64,000 nt of DNA from Stereocaulon alpinum (lineage: Eukaryota > Ascomycota > Lecanoromycetes > Lecanorales > Stereocaulaceae), in assembly GCA_018257865.1 (NCBI GenBank), contig JAEUBA010000057.1:124001-188000 (forward strand). Direction: 5' to 3'. Shown piece by piece: positions 34,028-46,345 of this stretch. The notes beneath the pieces are model-generated. The model saw only the letters and a list, made by a program, of their open reading frames with translations, searched no databases and was not told where the DNA came from. Numbering within the stretch: the first letter of the stretch is position 1; each line of letters starts with the position of its first letter. The position numbers and the translations under genes are program-made.

Positions 34028-35851
34028 GTTGCATTGATTTCTTGTAAGCTTTACAGTAGTCTAGAGCAAGACCATGTGGCATCAAGAGGTGGAATCTGAC
34101 TAGCTAGGAGTATAAGCGGTGCTGGATATCCGGATGTGAAGTGAGAGTTGAGGATCGACAGCAGATTGATTGTAAGACGCGACCGGAGTTTATTTAGGTG
34201 TTATTTACCTCGCGCTTAGGGTGATTCTTACCCAGCATCTGTCGTGACTAGTGAAAAATTATGTGGCAGGCACCCATAGACTCAAGAATCTTGTGATCTT
34301 AAGAATAGCAAACAGGTGTCATACCACGTCATTCTGTTTGCGAAAACCCTCTGTGGTCATTTCTCCTGTACTGCAACTGTGCCTTGCGAGAGCAAAGTAG
34401 TTAAAATTCCTATTGATGCATTCGTATGGATTTCGGTATGCTTGTTACAAGACAGCATGGAGAAACAGCGGTGGTAGCCATCCAAAGACTATACAATCGA
34501 CATGCCAATCTGTTTGACGTCGATTGTTCGGCTTTCCCTGCACCTGAACCAATTTGAATTCAGTATAGCTTTCAGCTGACAGAGGCTCCACTGTAAGCGA
34601 TCATAATTTTCCGCTTTCCTTGTTTGACTATCCTCCCCTGATGTTCACTTCGACACAAATTGCTGCTTCCTTGGCGTTCGAGAAATCCAAAATTCAAGCG
34701 TTCCTAGCGTCGGGGCTGGTCCGATGGTGAACCTGGACGATCGAATAACCCTCACGGAAGTGACTCGTTTTAGGCAGCTCGGTTGAGCAAGCAGGTCCAT
34801 CTGATACCTCTCGTAAGGACAGTCCTCGCGACATCAACGCAGTAACCATCCATAGATTAGGACACAGACCGAAGGCTAGCACGTTGTGCTTAGAAAGCCG
34901 AGAGCGCTACCACCAGCCTGGTGAGCGAGATCCCGTTACATTAAGGATGACATCGCGGATTGCGTAAAGTATTGAGTTGAGGTTTAGGATCAAAATGACC
35001 GCAGCGCCTATGCGATGGCAAAGCAAATTCAAACGGCAATTCTCAGTAAAATTTTGCAACGAGTCATAGACCGTTGGTTTGTAATGGCCCCATGATTCCA
35101 GTTGCTCTGGAAAGAGCGTGGATGGCCAAGCAATCCTTCCTGACCTCTGACACAGATCATAGTAATAATTTCTGGTGTTCCGGTCTCGTGAGCGTTGGAG
35201 TTTGTCTTTACTCAAGCATGATTGCTTATTCATGCTGGTGCCTTCCTCTGAAACATTCCTCACATTCTGCTTTTCTGGCCTATCCATGTTATTACGTAGG
35301 ACGCCTTCCCTTGAGATAATCTGCCGGTTCACTGCTTCACTCTTTCACAACGCATAGACCCATTCATATCACTTGCCCCAGCTTCGAAGTAAAGAGTCAT
35401 TCCTACGCATCGCCGGAAACCATAACGATGACCATTCGCTGCCAGCTTCATATGTAATACTGAGTAGTGCATACTCTACATACAGTGAACGCATCTGAGA
35501 GCGAGCGAAAGCATAGGTATAGATATATATAAGGGGTGGCAGGACGGAATAAGTTCCGGGTAAACATCCTAGATGTCAGTTAGCGTGAATTGCCTGGTGT
35601 TGTGAGGGCTCTGCATATTCAAGACTAAGCCGGCTTGTACTTCCAACCATCAACATCATATAACGCATACCCAAGCAACGCCTCAAATCGACTCTTCTTT
35701 GCTTGTCAGTACTGGTATGACTACCTTATCCTTCATTAAGCCCAAGTTGACGTTTTGACAGGTGTCCTGGACCATCGCTTTGACCGACCAATACCTCACT
35801 TCACCTAACCTACATACCGATTTCTGACACCCGGGATCACCAGTCCAGACT
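34028..35851. other. Intergenic, right edge of the repeat island
   Basis: No supported gene. A 141-residue minus-strand frame (34907-35332) starts only at GTG and shows no domain. A TATATATA box is at about 35522-35532, some 320 bases before the oxygenase gene. Confidence 0.4.
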
Positions 35852-37251
35852 ATGGCTCAATTCCCAAAGCCCAAAATCGTTTTCAACGGGATACTTAGGG
35901 CTGGTGAAGGGCTGGCTTGCTTCAGAGAAGACTTCGAAGTATACACTGTCGACGTGACCTCGGCCAAGATTTTCGATGGACCAAAGCCGATCGTCCCTCA
36001 CACCACAGAGTATACCACGGCAGCTCAACGATTCGTGTCATCGTTATCGGGCTTTACTAAGAGCACTTGCATCCGAACATCAGATGGTGTCCCTATCATC
36101 TGGTTCATCAAGCAAGGCATGACTTCTCCATGGGGACACATAGGCCAATTCTTGTTCAAGGCAACGGTCAGCGCACTCCAATTTCTCATGAGCATCTATG
36201 CACCACCACGAGCCATCATGGGAGATCCGCGACATGTATGGAACTTTAGGGAGGAGGTGGCTCGATACGAAGCACAGGGCAGGCCGTACGGAGTATATGT
36301 AAGTGTTTTGATGACGACTGGCCGTACCGTGTCACTGACATGTCATAGCACTGGGCCTATTGGTTTGCTCAGGGCCAGCCGAGACCTCTGGTGTCTGCCG
36401 AGACGCATCCGCGCACAATACGCCGTCACGACGCACTTATCCACTACTTTTTCAGGGCGCGGTGGATGCATATCGTTGTCAGCAAGTGGCTCAAGACCCT
36501 CGATCCAGAGATGTGGGAGAAGTACTGGACATGTTACCAACGATTGAGGTCCGAAGGTAAGCTCGGTGAGCTGGACGACGGCGATATGGGCTGCTTCTGC
36601 TGCCACGTTTGCTTGGTCAACGCCGTCGCCAACCCCCACCGGGACAATGGAGACGTGATGAGAGGCGTTGTTATCACTTGTCCGTCAGGGCCCTTCAAGA
36701 AAGGTGGCGAAGTCGGTTTCCTTGAGTTAGGCTTGAGATTTGACCAAAAGGCCGGAGATCTACTGATAGCTCCATCTGCGGCCTGCATCCATCTTGTCAT
36801 GCCTCATTCGGACGGTGACAGGTACTCAGATGTCTGGTTCACCAAAGAGTTGGTCCTAAACCCACCAGATCGTCCATTCTCTTGCAGTGTCCACAGCTGT
36901 AATGAAACTTTCATTCGAGAAAATGGTTGCATGCACCACCGAAGAATAAAGAAGGACGCAGCGCATAAAAACGCTCGGGCCAGAAAGGCTTTTGAAAAAG
37001 TCTCAGATCCCAACATTACATTCGACCAATACTTCAACACCTTTGTTGACCCCGCTGAAGCCAGGGTATACTGCGATGTACTCGGCTGTGACAGGGTCGA
37101 CAATGGTACTACCACGGGGTGGTCCTCGAAGACCGGTTTGCTCAGGCATAAGCTGAAAAAGCATCCAGCTCCTATGACTTCAATGCACCGAAGTAACGAA
37201 GTCGATGAAAGCGACGAGCGCAAAGATGAGGAGATGGAGGATGTGAAATAA
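35852..37251 (+). CDS. TET/JBP-like 2-oxoglutarate/Fe(II) dioxygenase with C-terminal zinc fingers
   Basis: Exons 35852-36298 and 36349-37251; the intron 36299-36348 (GTAAGT...CATAG) is in phase, giving 449 residues. The middle has the double-stranded beta-helix pattern of fungal TET/JBP-like oxygenases: NPHRDNGD (iron ligands His246 and Asp248), then KKGGEVGFLELGLRFDQKAGDLLIAPSA, CIHLV (distal iron ligand about His297) and GDRYSDVWFT (Arg307, the expected 2-oxoglutarate carboxylate contact). An upstream helix WLKTLDPEMWEKY resembles the KxLDPExxE segment seen in that family. After the core come two Cys/His clusters: CSVHSC...CMHHRRIKKDAAH (about 328-355) and CDVLGC...LLRHKLKKH (391-421, a C2H2 finger), then an acidic tail. 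Family members oxidise 5-methylcytosine or thymine in DNA, and many fungal ones are linked to transposons; activity here is unproven. The oxygenase fold is the firm part; DNA as substrate is inferred. Confidence 0.72.
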
Positions 37252-38013
37252 GGCCATTATGGGACCATCTGTAAGGGTCGATGAGCACAAGTGTAGGAGG
37301 TGTATTGCAAGGGCCTGACAACGTTTCGCAGTGGTGTTTACGTTAGCATTGATTTTAACAACAACCAAAGATCGAAGTGGGCTTATGTAATAGGCTCAAT
37401 GGGAAATGTCTCGGATCGTGTCGGGAGTACATGATACACACCCGCCAGTCCATACAGACAGTTGCTGCGAGACTTTGTATAGCCGTTAACAGTACCAAAT
37501 ATAGGAGTCAGCTCCAGGTGGACTTTGATGATATTCTCAGCAAGTCGTATGACAGCGGTAATCGCAATCGTACCGGGTTCTAAACTGTGATACTATAGCC
37601 AAGTTGCCGTCGATGTAAGGTAGCGCTTATGGACGCTTAAACGGGCTGGTCACGTGCGTGCAAGGAAGGCGCGGGAAACCCCGCTAGTTCTACCAGCAAC
37701 CACTCACAAGGATCCAAGAATCCTTACTAGCGTTCAAGCCGCTGGATCTCTAACACCGATTCAGCCGGGCGGAGCAGGATTCAACAATCCATGCAATAGA
37801 TGTGCGACTTCACAGCAGGATCAAACATGACCGCACTAATTAGAGTGTGGCACAGAAAGCACACCGCCCACTCGAAAGCAGCAGACTTCCGCCAGGAGGA
37901 CAAAGAATGTAGGCAGCCCGTTTCCATCTCCCTTACATGTCCGAAGAACAACGAGCTCCACTTTCGCTCCGAATCAGACTCCATCCCTCTATACTCTCAT
38001 TATTGCCCTCGTC
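37252..38013. other. Intergenic region
   Basis: 762 bases between the oxygenase and the GT8 gene. No gene or clear repeat was seen. Confidence 0.4.
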
Positions 38014-39111
38014 ATGCTTTTCAAAACGCGCTCCGAGAAGATGCCTGCCTGGCAAGGAACACCCAAACGTGGCCTGAACAAACGTACACAAGTCGTACTG
38101 CTCGTTGCATTACTCGCTGGCATCTATATATTGACCTTCTCCCCCTACAGACCACACCTACGACTTCCCAGCTCCTCCACTGATACGACTGCGTCGTCGC
38201 TACCTACGAAGCAACCATCTTACGCCTACGTGACCCTCCTCGCATCGAACCCGAAACTTGACGACAAGGATGTACCAGACGATGAAGACGAATACTTCGT
38301 CGGCACTCGCGTCCTCGCCTATCAACTCCTCCATGCTCCAAACACAGGCACCAACTCCTCCATCGACTTCGTCGTTCTCGCCACACCTGACATCTCGGAG
38401 TCCAAACTCAGTCGGCTGAGAAAAGATGGCGTTACTGTCAGGGTCGTTGAGAAGATCGAAGAACAGTGGATGAAACCCGGCCTGGTAAGATGGAGGGACA
38501 TGCTCTCGAAGCTACACATGTGGCAACTGGTCGAATACGAGAAGACTCTCTTCTTAGACGCCGACATGCTCATCGTTACACGCATGGACGGCATCTTCAC
38601 TGACCCCACAGCCGCCCCTCTAAAGACCAATTCCTCAGCCGCAGTTGCCGACGAAGGACCCATCCCATCGTCCTATATCTTCACCGCCCAAACATATTTC
38701 GAAGGCCGAGTTCACGAATACCCAGTACCACCAGGCGATTTCTTCTCTGGCGGCTTCTTCCTCGCGCAGCCTTCGATCGAAGCATTCAATTACTATCGCC
38801 ATCTAGCTTCGATGGAAGGCCGCTTCGATTCCAACGGCATGGAACAGCACATGCTTAATTACGCGCACCGGAAGGATGGGCCAATGCCATGGGCAGAGGT
38901 TAATTACATCTACACGACTACATGGCCGAGTTTGAGGGAATACGAAGCAGGTGCGCATTCAATGCATGAGAAATGGTGGGATCAGAGCCTGCAGCTGGAT
39001 GATGAGTTGAGGGCGATGTGGTATCAGGCTAGGGATGATATGAAAGCGTTTCATGCTGCGAGAGACGCGGCTGATAGCAGGGAGAAGTCAAAGGATACGT
39101 CGCTGGCTTAG
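38014..39111 (+). CDS. GT8 family glycosyltransferase, type II membrane protein (glycogenin-like fold)
   Basis: Single exon, ATG at 38014, 365 residues. A short basic N-terminus and one hydrophobic segment (QVVLLVALLAGIYILTF, about residues 26-42) indicate a type II Golgi membrane protein. The catalytic part starts with PSYAYVTLLASNP, includes YFVGTRVLAYQLLH, WRDMLSKLHMWQLVEYEKTLFLDADMLIV with the metal-binding DAD at about 182-184, and later GDFFSGGFFLAQPS and FDSNGMEQHMLNYAH. The FSGG...Q.MLN.. pattern matches GT8 transferases (glycogenin, fungal GlcNAc/inositol-type transferases), which use UDP-sugar with Mn2+ and retain configuration. Soluble glycogenin lacks a membrane anchor, so this is more likely a Golgi glycan enzyme. 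The acceptor is unknown. A second ATG at residue 10 is possible. Confidence 0.88.
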   Translation: MLFKTRSEKMPAWQGTPKRGLNKRTQVVLLVALLAGIYILTFSPYRPHLRLPSSSTDTTASSLPTKQPSYAYVTLLASNPKLDDKDVPDDEDEYFVGTRVLAYQLLHAPNTGTNSSIDFVVLATPDISESKLSRLRKDGVTVRVVEKIEEQWMKPGLVRWRDMLSKLHMWQLVEYEKTLFLDADMLIVTRMDGIFTDPTAAPLKTNSSAAVADEGPIPSSYIFTAQTYFEGRVHEYPVPPGDFFSGGFFLAQPSIEAFNYYRHLASMEGRFDSNGMEQHMLNYAHRKDGPMPWAEVNYIYTTTWPSLREYEAGAHSMHEKWWDQSLQLDDELRAMWYQARDDMKAFHAARDAADSREKSKDTSLA

Positions 39112-40386
39112 ACGCGATATCGACTCGCTGCGTAAGAGCTGCACCCTTGTGTTGACTGCACGTCTGTTCACCATTACTTCTACCTTCCCATTGCTGTGGG
39201 CACCGACGGGACTTGTGTCGTATGAGAGCAAAAAGAACCTATGGCAACGGGTCAGCCTACTCTATACCAAAGTTCAATTACTCTTCCGACCTCACCAGAT
39301 GTCTTCAACGACATCACCCACCGACGGGACTCGGTGATCAGAATGGGTGCAATGGTCGCAACCCAATGCGACCAACTATCACACACTCTGCGAACCCAAG
39401 GAGTGATCTAGCCACCATGCTCTCTGCCATTACACTCGCCTTGGGACTTTCCGAATGGATGAGCACACATGTCATTTTCTGCTCCTCAAAAGCGTCTCGT
39501 GATTACAGAGTCAAGCACACTGCTTTTACCAATGGCTGATGAAGTCCGAGGATGCCTGACATTAAGATCATGGAATAGATCGTCGGCCGTGACCACTGCT
39601 GCATGCGTTGGCTTACATCGGCCAGCAGTCAAGCGAAATGTAGGAAAGAGTCCATAGTCCTACAATCCATCATTACCAACATCTGACCACCTTCCCCATC
39701 CCCTCCCTGACCCTCCACTTGTCCTCGCATCGGTGAAACCATCACTCCCCTTACCCACCCACCCACCCACCCCCCACCCCCCACCACTACCCCTTCAACC
39801 CCATCCATCCTACCACCGCGCAAAATATCCCACTCCCCCCCCCCTCTTTCCTGAATCCCACAGGATTGCGCCATCCCAAACAGGCAGCCGCTAGGTTCCC
39901 TCCCCAGTATTTCTAGCGCTAGCGCTAAGGCATGTTCGATCCTTCACGATCTTGAACAATCGAACCATGATTCGGAAGGAAGAAAATGGAACCTGAAACG
40001 TGAAATGGAAGCGCTGGGATGGACCCTTCGTTGCTTGGCTTCTTGGCTTCGCGGGTATGTGCGGTTGACGTACACTTTCGCTCGATCCTGCGTGTAATGC
40101 TGTCGGCTCTTTGAGGCGTGCAAAGAGCTGGTCATGAAAGTGTGTTAGGCTGGGATGGAGATCGGTATCTGCGTTGTGGCGTTCTTCGGGGATTAGTAGG
40201 CCCTATTAAGGGCCTTATAGGGAATCTACCCCTTACACTTTTGTGTCTTGCCAGTGGGGACTCACTGATGCTGGCGGGTAGTCGCCCATTTCCTCTATCG
40301 GGCGCCTGCCTTGTTTCCTCTTTTACAAGCCCCAACAACCGTTCTTGTTCCTTCACCACCCGCTCTTCTTCCTCCTGTCTTCTCCT
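39112..40386. other. Intergenic with cytosine-rich tracts
   Basis: CCCACCCACCCACC-type runs lie at about 39752-39790 and a run of ten Cs at about 39834-39843, so the opposite strand could form G-quadruplexes. At about 40199-40219 the palindrome-like AGGCCCTATTAAGGGCCTT is seen. Open frames here are low-complexity. Confidence 0.45.
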
Positions 40387-41802
40387 CTATTGGACCCAAC
40401 TTGCCCAGCCTCTCGCCACTTCCGATTTGTCATTGGGAATAGCAGCCTGAGGAGCGTAATACATTGGATCGGGGTGTCTAGGCCTGTGCTTAATATTCGC
40501 TTGTGATGTTCCTCCCATCGATAATGGTGGGAACGTATTTGATCTATTCTTAAATGGGATTGGAGGTATTCCATCATTGCTATTGGTAAGTTCACCGCGC
40601 TCTATTTCGCGAGTCCCCTTGGGTTGAACATGAGAAAATTTCTGAATATCTTGTCATTGGGGACGACGTACCTCGAAAATCGTAGTCTTCATGGGATAGA
40701 GTTGATGCTGACGAGACCACTCGTCATCTTCAGACTCTCTTTCGCTCTCCCTCCTCTTTTCCCAGTGTGCAACGCCTGGTTCATCCTCACTATCAGTACT
40801 CGAGGGAGTGGAAGTGAAATCCTTTTGCTCCTTCTCTCGGAACATATCATCGTCCTCTTGAAGGCGAACTTTGCGTTTTCGACTCTTTCGGAAACCATTT
40901 TCCACGCCGGTTGTGATAACTGGAATATCTGTCTCCTGTTGCTTCCATGTATCTGGCATATCAAGTCTCACAGGACTACTGAAAGGCACTCCAGTCCGGG
41001 AATAACCGCGTAATATTGCTATGCCTATGTTTGTGACAAAAACTGCCGGAAGCATAAGTGCTAAGGCGAGCAAAACAAAATTCTGAGTCTCGTCCCCAAG
41101 GGTTGTTCCATTTAATGTAGGTGTACCATGTACAAAACTCGCCAATTTGTTCATGTGAAGGTTCTGGAGCCCTCGCTTAATGAGGCTATATGGTGGATCT
41201 TGCGGCCCTGTCGAAAGCAGTCTTTCGCAATTTGAGTTGACTGGCTGCTCCGGTCGCGCCTAGTTGGCAGCTTTAGCTGAGTCAGTATTAGCTTCATAGC
41301 ACTGACTAACCTGAATCATGCCAGTGCAGGCTTGTATCTCGTCGTTACGAGCTGTCCAGATGGCAAGCCTATATGATCGAACATTGTACACTAGAATGGA
41401 GACCAGGCCCAAAACGAGTGTTACAATCCCGAGAGTGGATTGGAGCCATTGATAGCATGCTTTTGCTGAGATCGAGATTACATTTGTGCTGCTGAGAGGC
41501 ATGGACGAGACTTCGACTGATGGTGCGGGGGAGATGGACCGGGGAGGGTCTCCTTGGATTGCTACTTCATTTTCTGGAATAGATTGAGAAAGCTGGGCTG
41601 ACGCCGGGTTGCGTGCTGGTGTATTCCTCGACATTTCGCTCAGTTCAATCTCCGATGAAGATGGTCTCAGCTGGGAATGCGAGCTGCTTTGCCTTGTATG
41701 TGACGAGCTCGCATCACTATAAGTGGGCAACGTTCGTGGCTCATCGGAAGGAGTATTTTCCAGAGTAGCAACGGATGTGGGGAGGTCTTGTTGTGATGCC
41801 AT
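40387..41802 (-). CDS. Unknown fungal protein with two predicted membrane segments
   Basis: Three exons fit together in phase: 41311-41802 (ATG at 41800-41802), 40672-41259 and 40387-40617. The first intron (41260-41310, GTTAGT...ACTAG) removes an in-frame TAG. The second (40618-40671, GTACGT...CCCAAG, 54 nt) leads to an exon ending SEVARGWASWVQ and a stop. The product has 436 residues. The first 110 are Ser/Pro/Thr-rich and likely disordered; two hydrophobic segments follow (STLGIVTLVLGLVSILVYNV and NFVLLALALMLPAVFVTNIGIAIL), then a charged tail with KSRKRKVRLQEDDD. I recognise no family; fungal proteins of this layout are uncharacterised. A telomere-like motif lies about 214 bases upstream. 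Confidence 0.65.
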
Positions 41803-42015
41803 GCTCGTGAGACGGCTTTGGCGGGGCAGGTGTTCGAGAGAACCTACAAGCTTGATATATATATATACCGGATTGGCAGGTAAGGCGCACTATAAAAGAA
41901 TTATTCGAGCTCAATTTTACCACCAGATTATTCTTTTAGTATCCAGATGATATAAACTAGTAAGGCTGGAGATGGGAGCATTGGCTTTGAACATACTCCA
42001 CGCTAGTAGATCACG

Positions 42016-42030
42016 CTAGGGTTAGGGTTA
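42016..42030 (+). promoter_or_regulatory. Interstitial telomere motif CTAGGGTTAGGGTTA
   Basis: Two and a half telomere-type repeats lie about 214 bases upstream of the minus-strand gene starting at 41802 and 234 bases past the stop of the gene at 42264-42923. It may be a Tbf1/Teb1-type binding site or a trace of ancient repair; the sequence alone cannot decide. Confidence 0.4.
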
Positions 42031-42263
42031 CACTAGTCACTAGTCGTAAAGTGATCAGACTACAACATACGAACAAAAAACGATCCCATGCACTCAAGGA
42101 TCTGCCACGCCTCATACCCTTCTCCTTTTCAGATTCCCATCCATCTGTACCTGTATGTAACCCTCATGTACCTTGTTCTGAACCATCAGTACTCCCCGAA
42201 CCGATTTGAGCGCCGGCGGAAACCTTCGTGATAAGCAGCAGATTTTGGAATAGGTCGCGGTAT

Positions 42264-42923
42264 TTACAATTTTTCCGAGTGTGTAGCCGGACTTCGCGTC
42301 GACTCCCTGGATGGATACTCAATGCTTGACCTTGTTGTACCGTCGGAACTTGTATTTCTGCATGATTTGTCGGACCTATGTGGCACTGATCGAGTTGAGG
42401 TGGTCGTAGAATTACCTCGACGTGATGTAGATACAGATGGGGAATCCTTCGAAGTGTCCGAGTTGTGAGGAGCCGATTTGAGCATGCTCACTGCCGTTGA
42501 CGTTGCCGTTGATGACGTCGATGATGAGTGAGTCTCGACGTTGAGATTCCTTGCTATCGAACGATGTGTCTTGCGCTTTTTGAGCACTGGTGGAAATTCT
42601 GGCGCCGGCGTGGTATCGTTCGGATTATCTCCCTTTCTAAAGTCTTCCATCCGGTACTGCTTCCCTTTTTTGAGCGGAAAAGGCTGGCCTCCTACTGGCC
42701 GAAGATTGGGAGTAGTCCGACAAGGATACCATTCTGATTTGGCCAGGCCGGTCGGATGCCAATACTCAGGGTTGTAGCCGCCATTTGAGCCAAAAATATC
42801 AGGATTGTAATCGTTCTTACGTTCGTTATCAGCCACGGACGAGGTCGCAATGGGTTCAGCTTCGGCGTTGGTCATCGTTTTGCTAGATATTTTCTTGTGT
42901 TGAGGAGCTAATCCAAGGTTCAT
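42264..42923 (-). CDS. Unknown Ser/Thr-rich fungal protein
   Basis: Single open frame, ATG at 42921-42923, 219 residues. The N-terminal half has a compact composition with several aromatic residues (DYNPDIFGSNGGYNPEYWHP, AKSEWYPCRTTP, KKGKQYRMEDFRKGDN) that looks like a conserved short module. The C-terminal half (from about residue 115) is almost all Ser, Thr, Arg and Pro and probably disordered. There is no signal peptide and no membrane segment. No family is recognised. The regular codon pattern and the length of the frame make it likely to be real, but it could have additional exons. Confidence 0.5.
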   Translation of the reverse strand: MNLGLAPQHKKISSKTMTNAEAEPIATSSVADNERKNDYNPDIFGSNGGYNPEYWHPTGLAKSEWYPCRTTPNLRPVGGQPFPLKKGKQYRMEDFRKGDNPNDTTPAPEFPPVLKKRKTHRSIARNLNVETHSSSTSSTATSTAVSMLKSAPHNSDTSKDSPSVSTSRRGNSTTTSTRSVPHRSDKSCRNTSSDGTTRSSIEYPSRESTRSPATHSEKL

Positions 42924-45900
42924 GATCCGGTCAATATGATCAAACTTCGTGTCGAATTTATACCGAGATCTCTAAACTCTGTAATGCTGGATCTCAAGAT
43001 GTTGTCACCTCTCATGTGCTGACTAGATGATCTAACGGTTTCTTATCTGTCTTGGTGCGGAGGATGTTGCCAGTCTTCAACCGCGGCTTCCAACACATCT
43101 GACCTTCTAGACACCAGAAGAACGGAATATGTCGCGTTATTGGTAGGCTTGAGACCCTGAAAGATTGAATCTGATAAGCTAATATTAACACTGTTGTCAG
43201 CCCTTTGTCCTCTTTCGGCCTCCAAAGCAAACTCCTTTTGTTCAAGTTTCAGTCTCTATAAAACGTCTAGTGCATTGATTTTGCAATTTCGATGGCTCCT
43301 CTGGCTCCGGACAAGCCTGTCAAACCGGAAATGAGTTTGAAGACCGTCAATGTCGAGCAGAGAACGTGTCAAAATCGACCGTCTAAACTATGATATATGG
43401 TAGTTCAATCAATCAGTGGCAGCTTCGAGACATCAGTCCACAGAATTCAATTGGCTGATCTTTTCAGCGCCTGTAGCTGACAGCTTCGAAGCATAACGTC
43501 AACATAATCTACGAGAAAAGGGAGTCAAAACCTGGTCAAGAGGGGCAGGACAGGAGCTCTGTCACACAGACCCAAGTGCTCAATCTGCTTATATTGGTCA
43601 CCAAGCGGCCCTAACTCCTATTTGCGACCACCAAATACCATCCCATACAACCGTAGCAGCCCCAAAGCAGTTCAGCTTCTATACAATCAAGCCGCTGCGG
43701 GAAATCATCCACTGCCCCTGTCAACCCTTGAATACCTATGATGGCGAGCAATCACCACTTACTTTATGTGGAAAGCTCAGCGGAGAATACGAAACGTTTG
43801 GATCCAGAATTGGGAGTTTCTAGCGGTGTTAGCGGACATAGCCTCGATATCGATTATAAATAAAGGGAGATAAGTTAAGGTGCTGTTCCAAACGCAATCA
43901 TGTTCAAACGCAGGTGGCTTTGCAAGGCTGATGAAGGCGTCGAGGACAAGCTGTTTCGGAAAGTCATTGGATCGGTTGGGTTACTGATGCGTGATAATGG
44001 ATGATGACATAGTCAATTGATATCTTTACTGCAAAGATCTCCATGTAAACACGTTGATATGGACGATGAACCAGAAATGCTGAATTATGACAGTAAAGAC
44101 ATGACCTTTTCGCCCCTAACGGGACTGCAACTGTGCACCCATTCCTCCACCCACCTCTTCGCCTTCGCATTATCAAACCTCCAATCCCCTTCGTGCGCTC
44201 GTCGATTCCGCTGAGCACAATGTGAATACTCGAAAAATCGATCAAAGAATCACTCTCCTTCACACTCAAAAAGTAGAGTCTTATATCTTCCCCAGCGCTG
44301 GCTCCCTTTCACACAATTGTCTCCGCCCATTCTCGATCGTCGACTTTCCGTGACTAATAATCAACATGTCGTAAGCCTTGATGGTATCGGTCATCGCCGC
44401 CAAGGCACGGCGGGATCTCTATGGAGATCGTTCTTCGCAAGGTCGAGTGGATATTTCAACCATTTCGGAAGCTGCAGTCGTAAAGCTCTAGTATGGCGTC
44501 ATTCTTGAGGTCCTTATATAGGAGATCCTTATGCCAATGACCAGCGACTTGGTAATGTGCAGCCATCTCGCTTTCTGTTAGAATACAGCGTCGCGTTGAC
44601 CGTGTTCTTCTTCCTTGAGAACCCAACAAATCGTGCAGTATTAAGATTTCAGGGACTGTAGCTGTTGAGTGTCGTACCGCGACTTGCTGCTTTCACAACG
44701 GCAGAGCTTTCTAGTAGTTTGGATATATCCTAGTATCGTAATAGGGACATAGAGGATGTCTCGGGGTAATATTTTCAAGACTTGGCTTCTGAACTTCTTG
44801 CTTGCTACTTCGTGCTTCGGGTTGCTGTCGTGACCCTCTTTACCCCTGAGAACTGGGTGTAGTCATGCCGTCATAGAGAGACCCATGAAAGCAGCTGCAA
44901 AGAGATTTTCTAAGTGTCCGACAGTCGAATGTCGCGTGCTACTTCGGTAGCACCTGCATCTTCCAGTGACAAAGGACGAAACTGCTTTCAAGCCAATATA
45001 CCAGACATCACTCCTATTTGGCCTTTTGAGAGGTCTGGTTGTTGATCGAGTGCAGCTTCGCTAGCGTTCTGATCCGGAAGAGCGTAGGTGGGCGTCTGCT
45101 CTTATAACAGGATCCTGAATGTCGGTCTGGTTCGAGGTTCCTAGAACTGTGGTCATTAGATATTGTGGTACTGTGATAGCTTAGCTTTTCAGTATTGAGG
45201 CGTAGATACGCTATCGTAATAGAAACCCGTAGTCAGCACGAACGATGTCTTGGAGACTCTGAGTGTTAGAAAACTTGGGAATGACGGCAGATCATCAGCT
45301 AAAATTTTGTATACCACCCTTTGAGTGCCATTCATCTTGATATTATATTTCATGAGCACATCAGCAAGCACTAGCTTTAGTACTCGAGCAACAATGAATC
45401 TGCCTGGGCTGCGAACTCTGCGCAAATCACATGCCACAGCATTTAGGTAGTGACTGTAAGCTCCGAGTTTGGACACAAGACGCACCAATCACGTGGCTGC
45501 TACGACCAACAAAGGAGTTGGAACTCCTGCAGTGTTGGAAGAGAGGGGTCTTTTCATTGGCTGCAAAGAAGAGTACTTAGCTCGCTTGAATCGTCATGCT
45601 AGTCCGTCGTACGGTCACACCACAGAGCTGAAAGTGTGAGGGATGCCGCAATCAATGATGAAAACCGGAATAGATCGTAACAGGCAGTGCACGGATTGTC
45701 GTTGTATTGACTGAAGCGAACGTCGCAACACTAACCTTGAAAGGCTAAAGCTAAGGACCATTAGTGGAAGCTCATTTGGTGGCAGATGATCGGAGATTTA
45801 AGGAGACCTCCGTCCTCCTTCGCTTACCACAGCCAACAATAAAGCACGCAATAACAGAGGCCCCACTCTCATGCATGCATTCGTACGCTTGACGGGGGGA

Positions 45901-46345
45901 AGACAGAATTTGATTGGGCGCAGCCGAATGCATGCTTACCAAATCCCCCAGCATAATTCTGTGCCACCTGCGTGGTGGTGCTTGCAATCAGGGATGGACA
46001 AGCTCGAGATGTGTTCCAATCCTCTTAATCACTGTGAAGGATCTCGGACGAAACTCTTCAAACTAAACCGATCAAGGAATGCCTAGGGTGGCTATGGTGG
46101 GGGAGACCGCCTATTCTGCGGCACACGCTGGAGTACTGGTAGGATGCCCTCTTCTATTTCTCTAACCTCTATACTGGCCAACTTCTGCGTGTCAGAGCTT
46201 AGACAATGATCACTTTTTCTCTTGTCTATTTTCATATTCCAACGTCCATTGTAAACATTGTCTACAATCAACTCTGTCAATATGTCGTCTCCACAGTAGG
46301 TATCCAAATCGAAGACTACCTAGCTCTAGCACCGCCTTCTTAGTG
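42924..46345. other. Gene-poor stretch
   Basis: Short frames only, e.g. 43964-44269 minus and 45189-45488 minus, both without domains. No repeats as clear as in the 19-32 kb island were seen. No tRNA or other RNA was found. Confidence 0.4.

Noticed and set aside
34907..35332. 141-residue minus-strand frame with one hydrophobic stretch
   Set aside because: It starts only at GTG, lacks domains and lies in gene-poor DNA.
12992..35851. Full transposon (reverse transcriptase, transposase, integrase)
   Set aside because: No RT, DDE or integrase motif was recognised in any frame, so I call repeats only, not an autonomous element.
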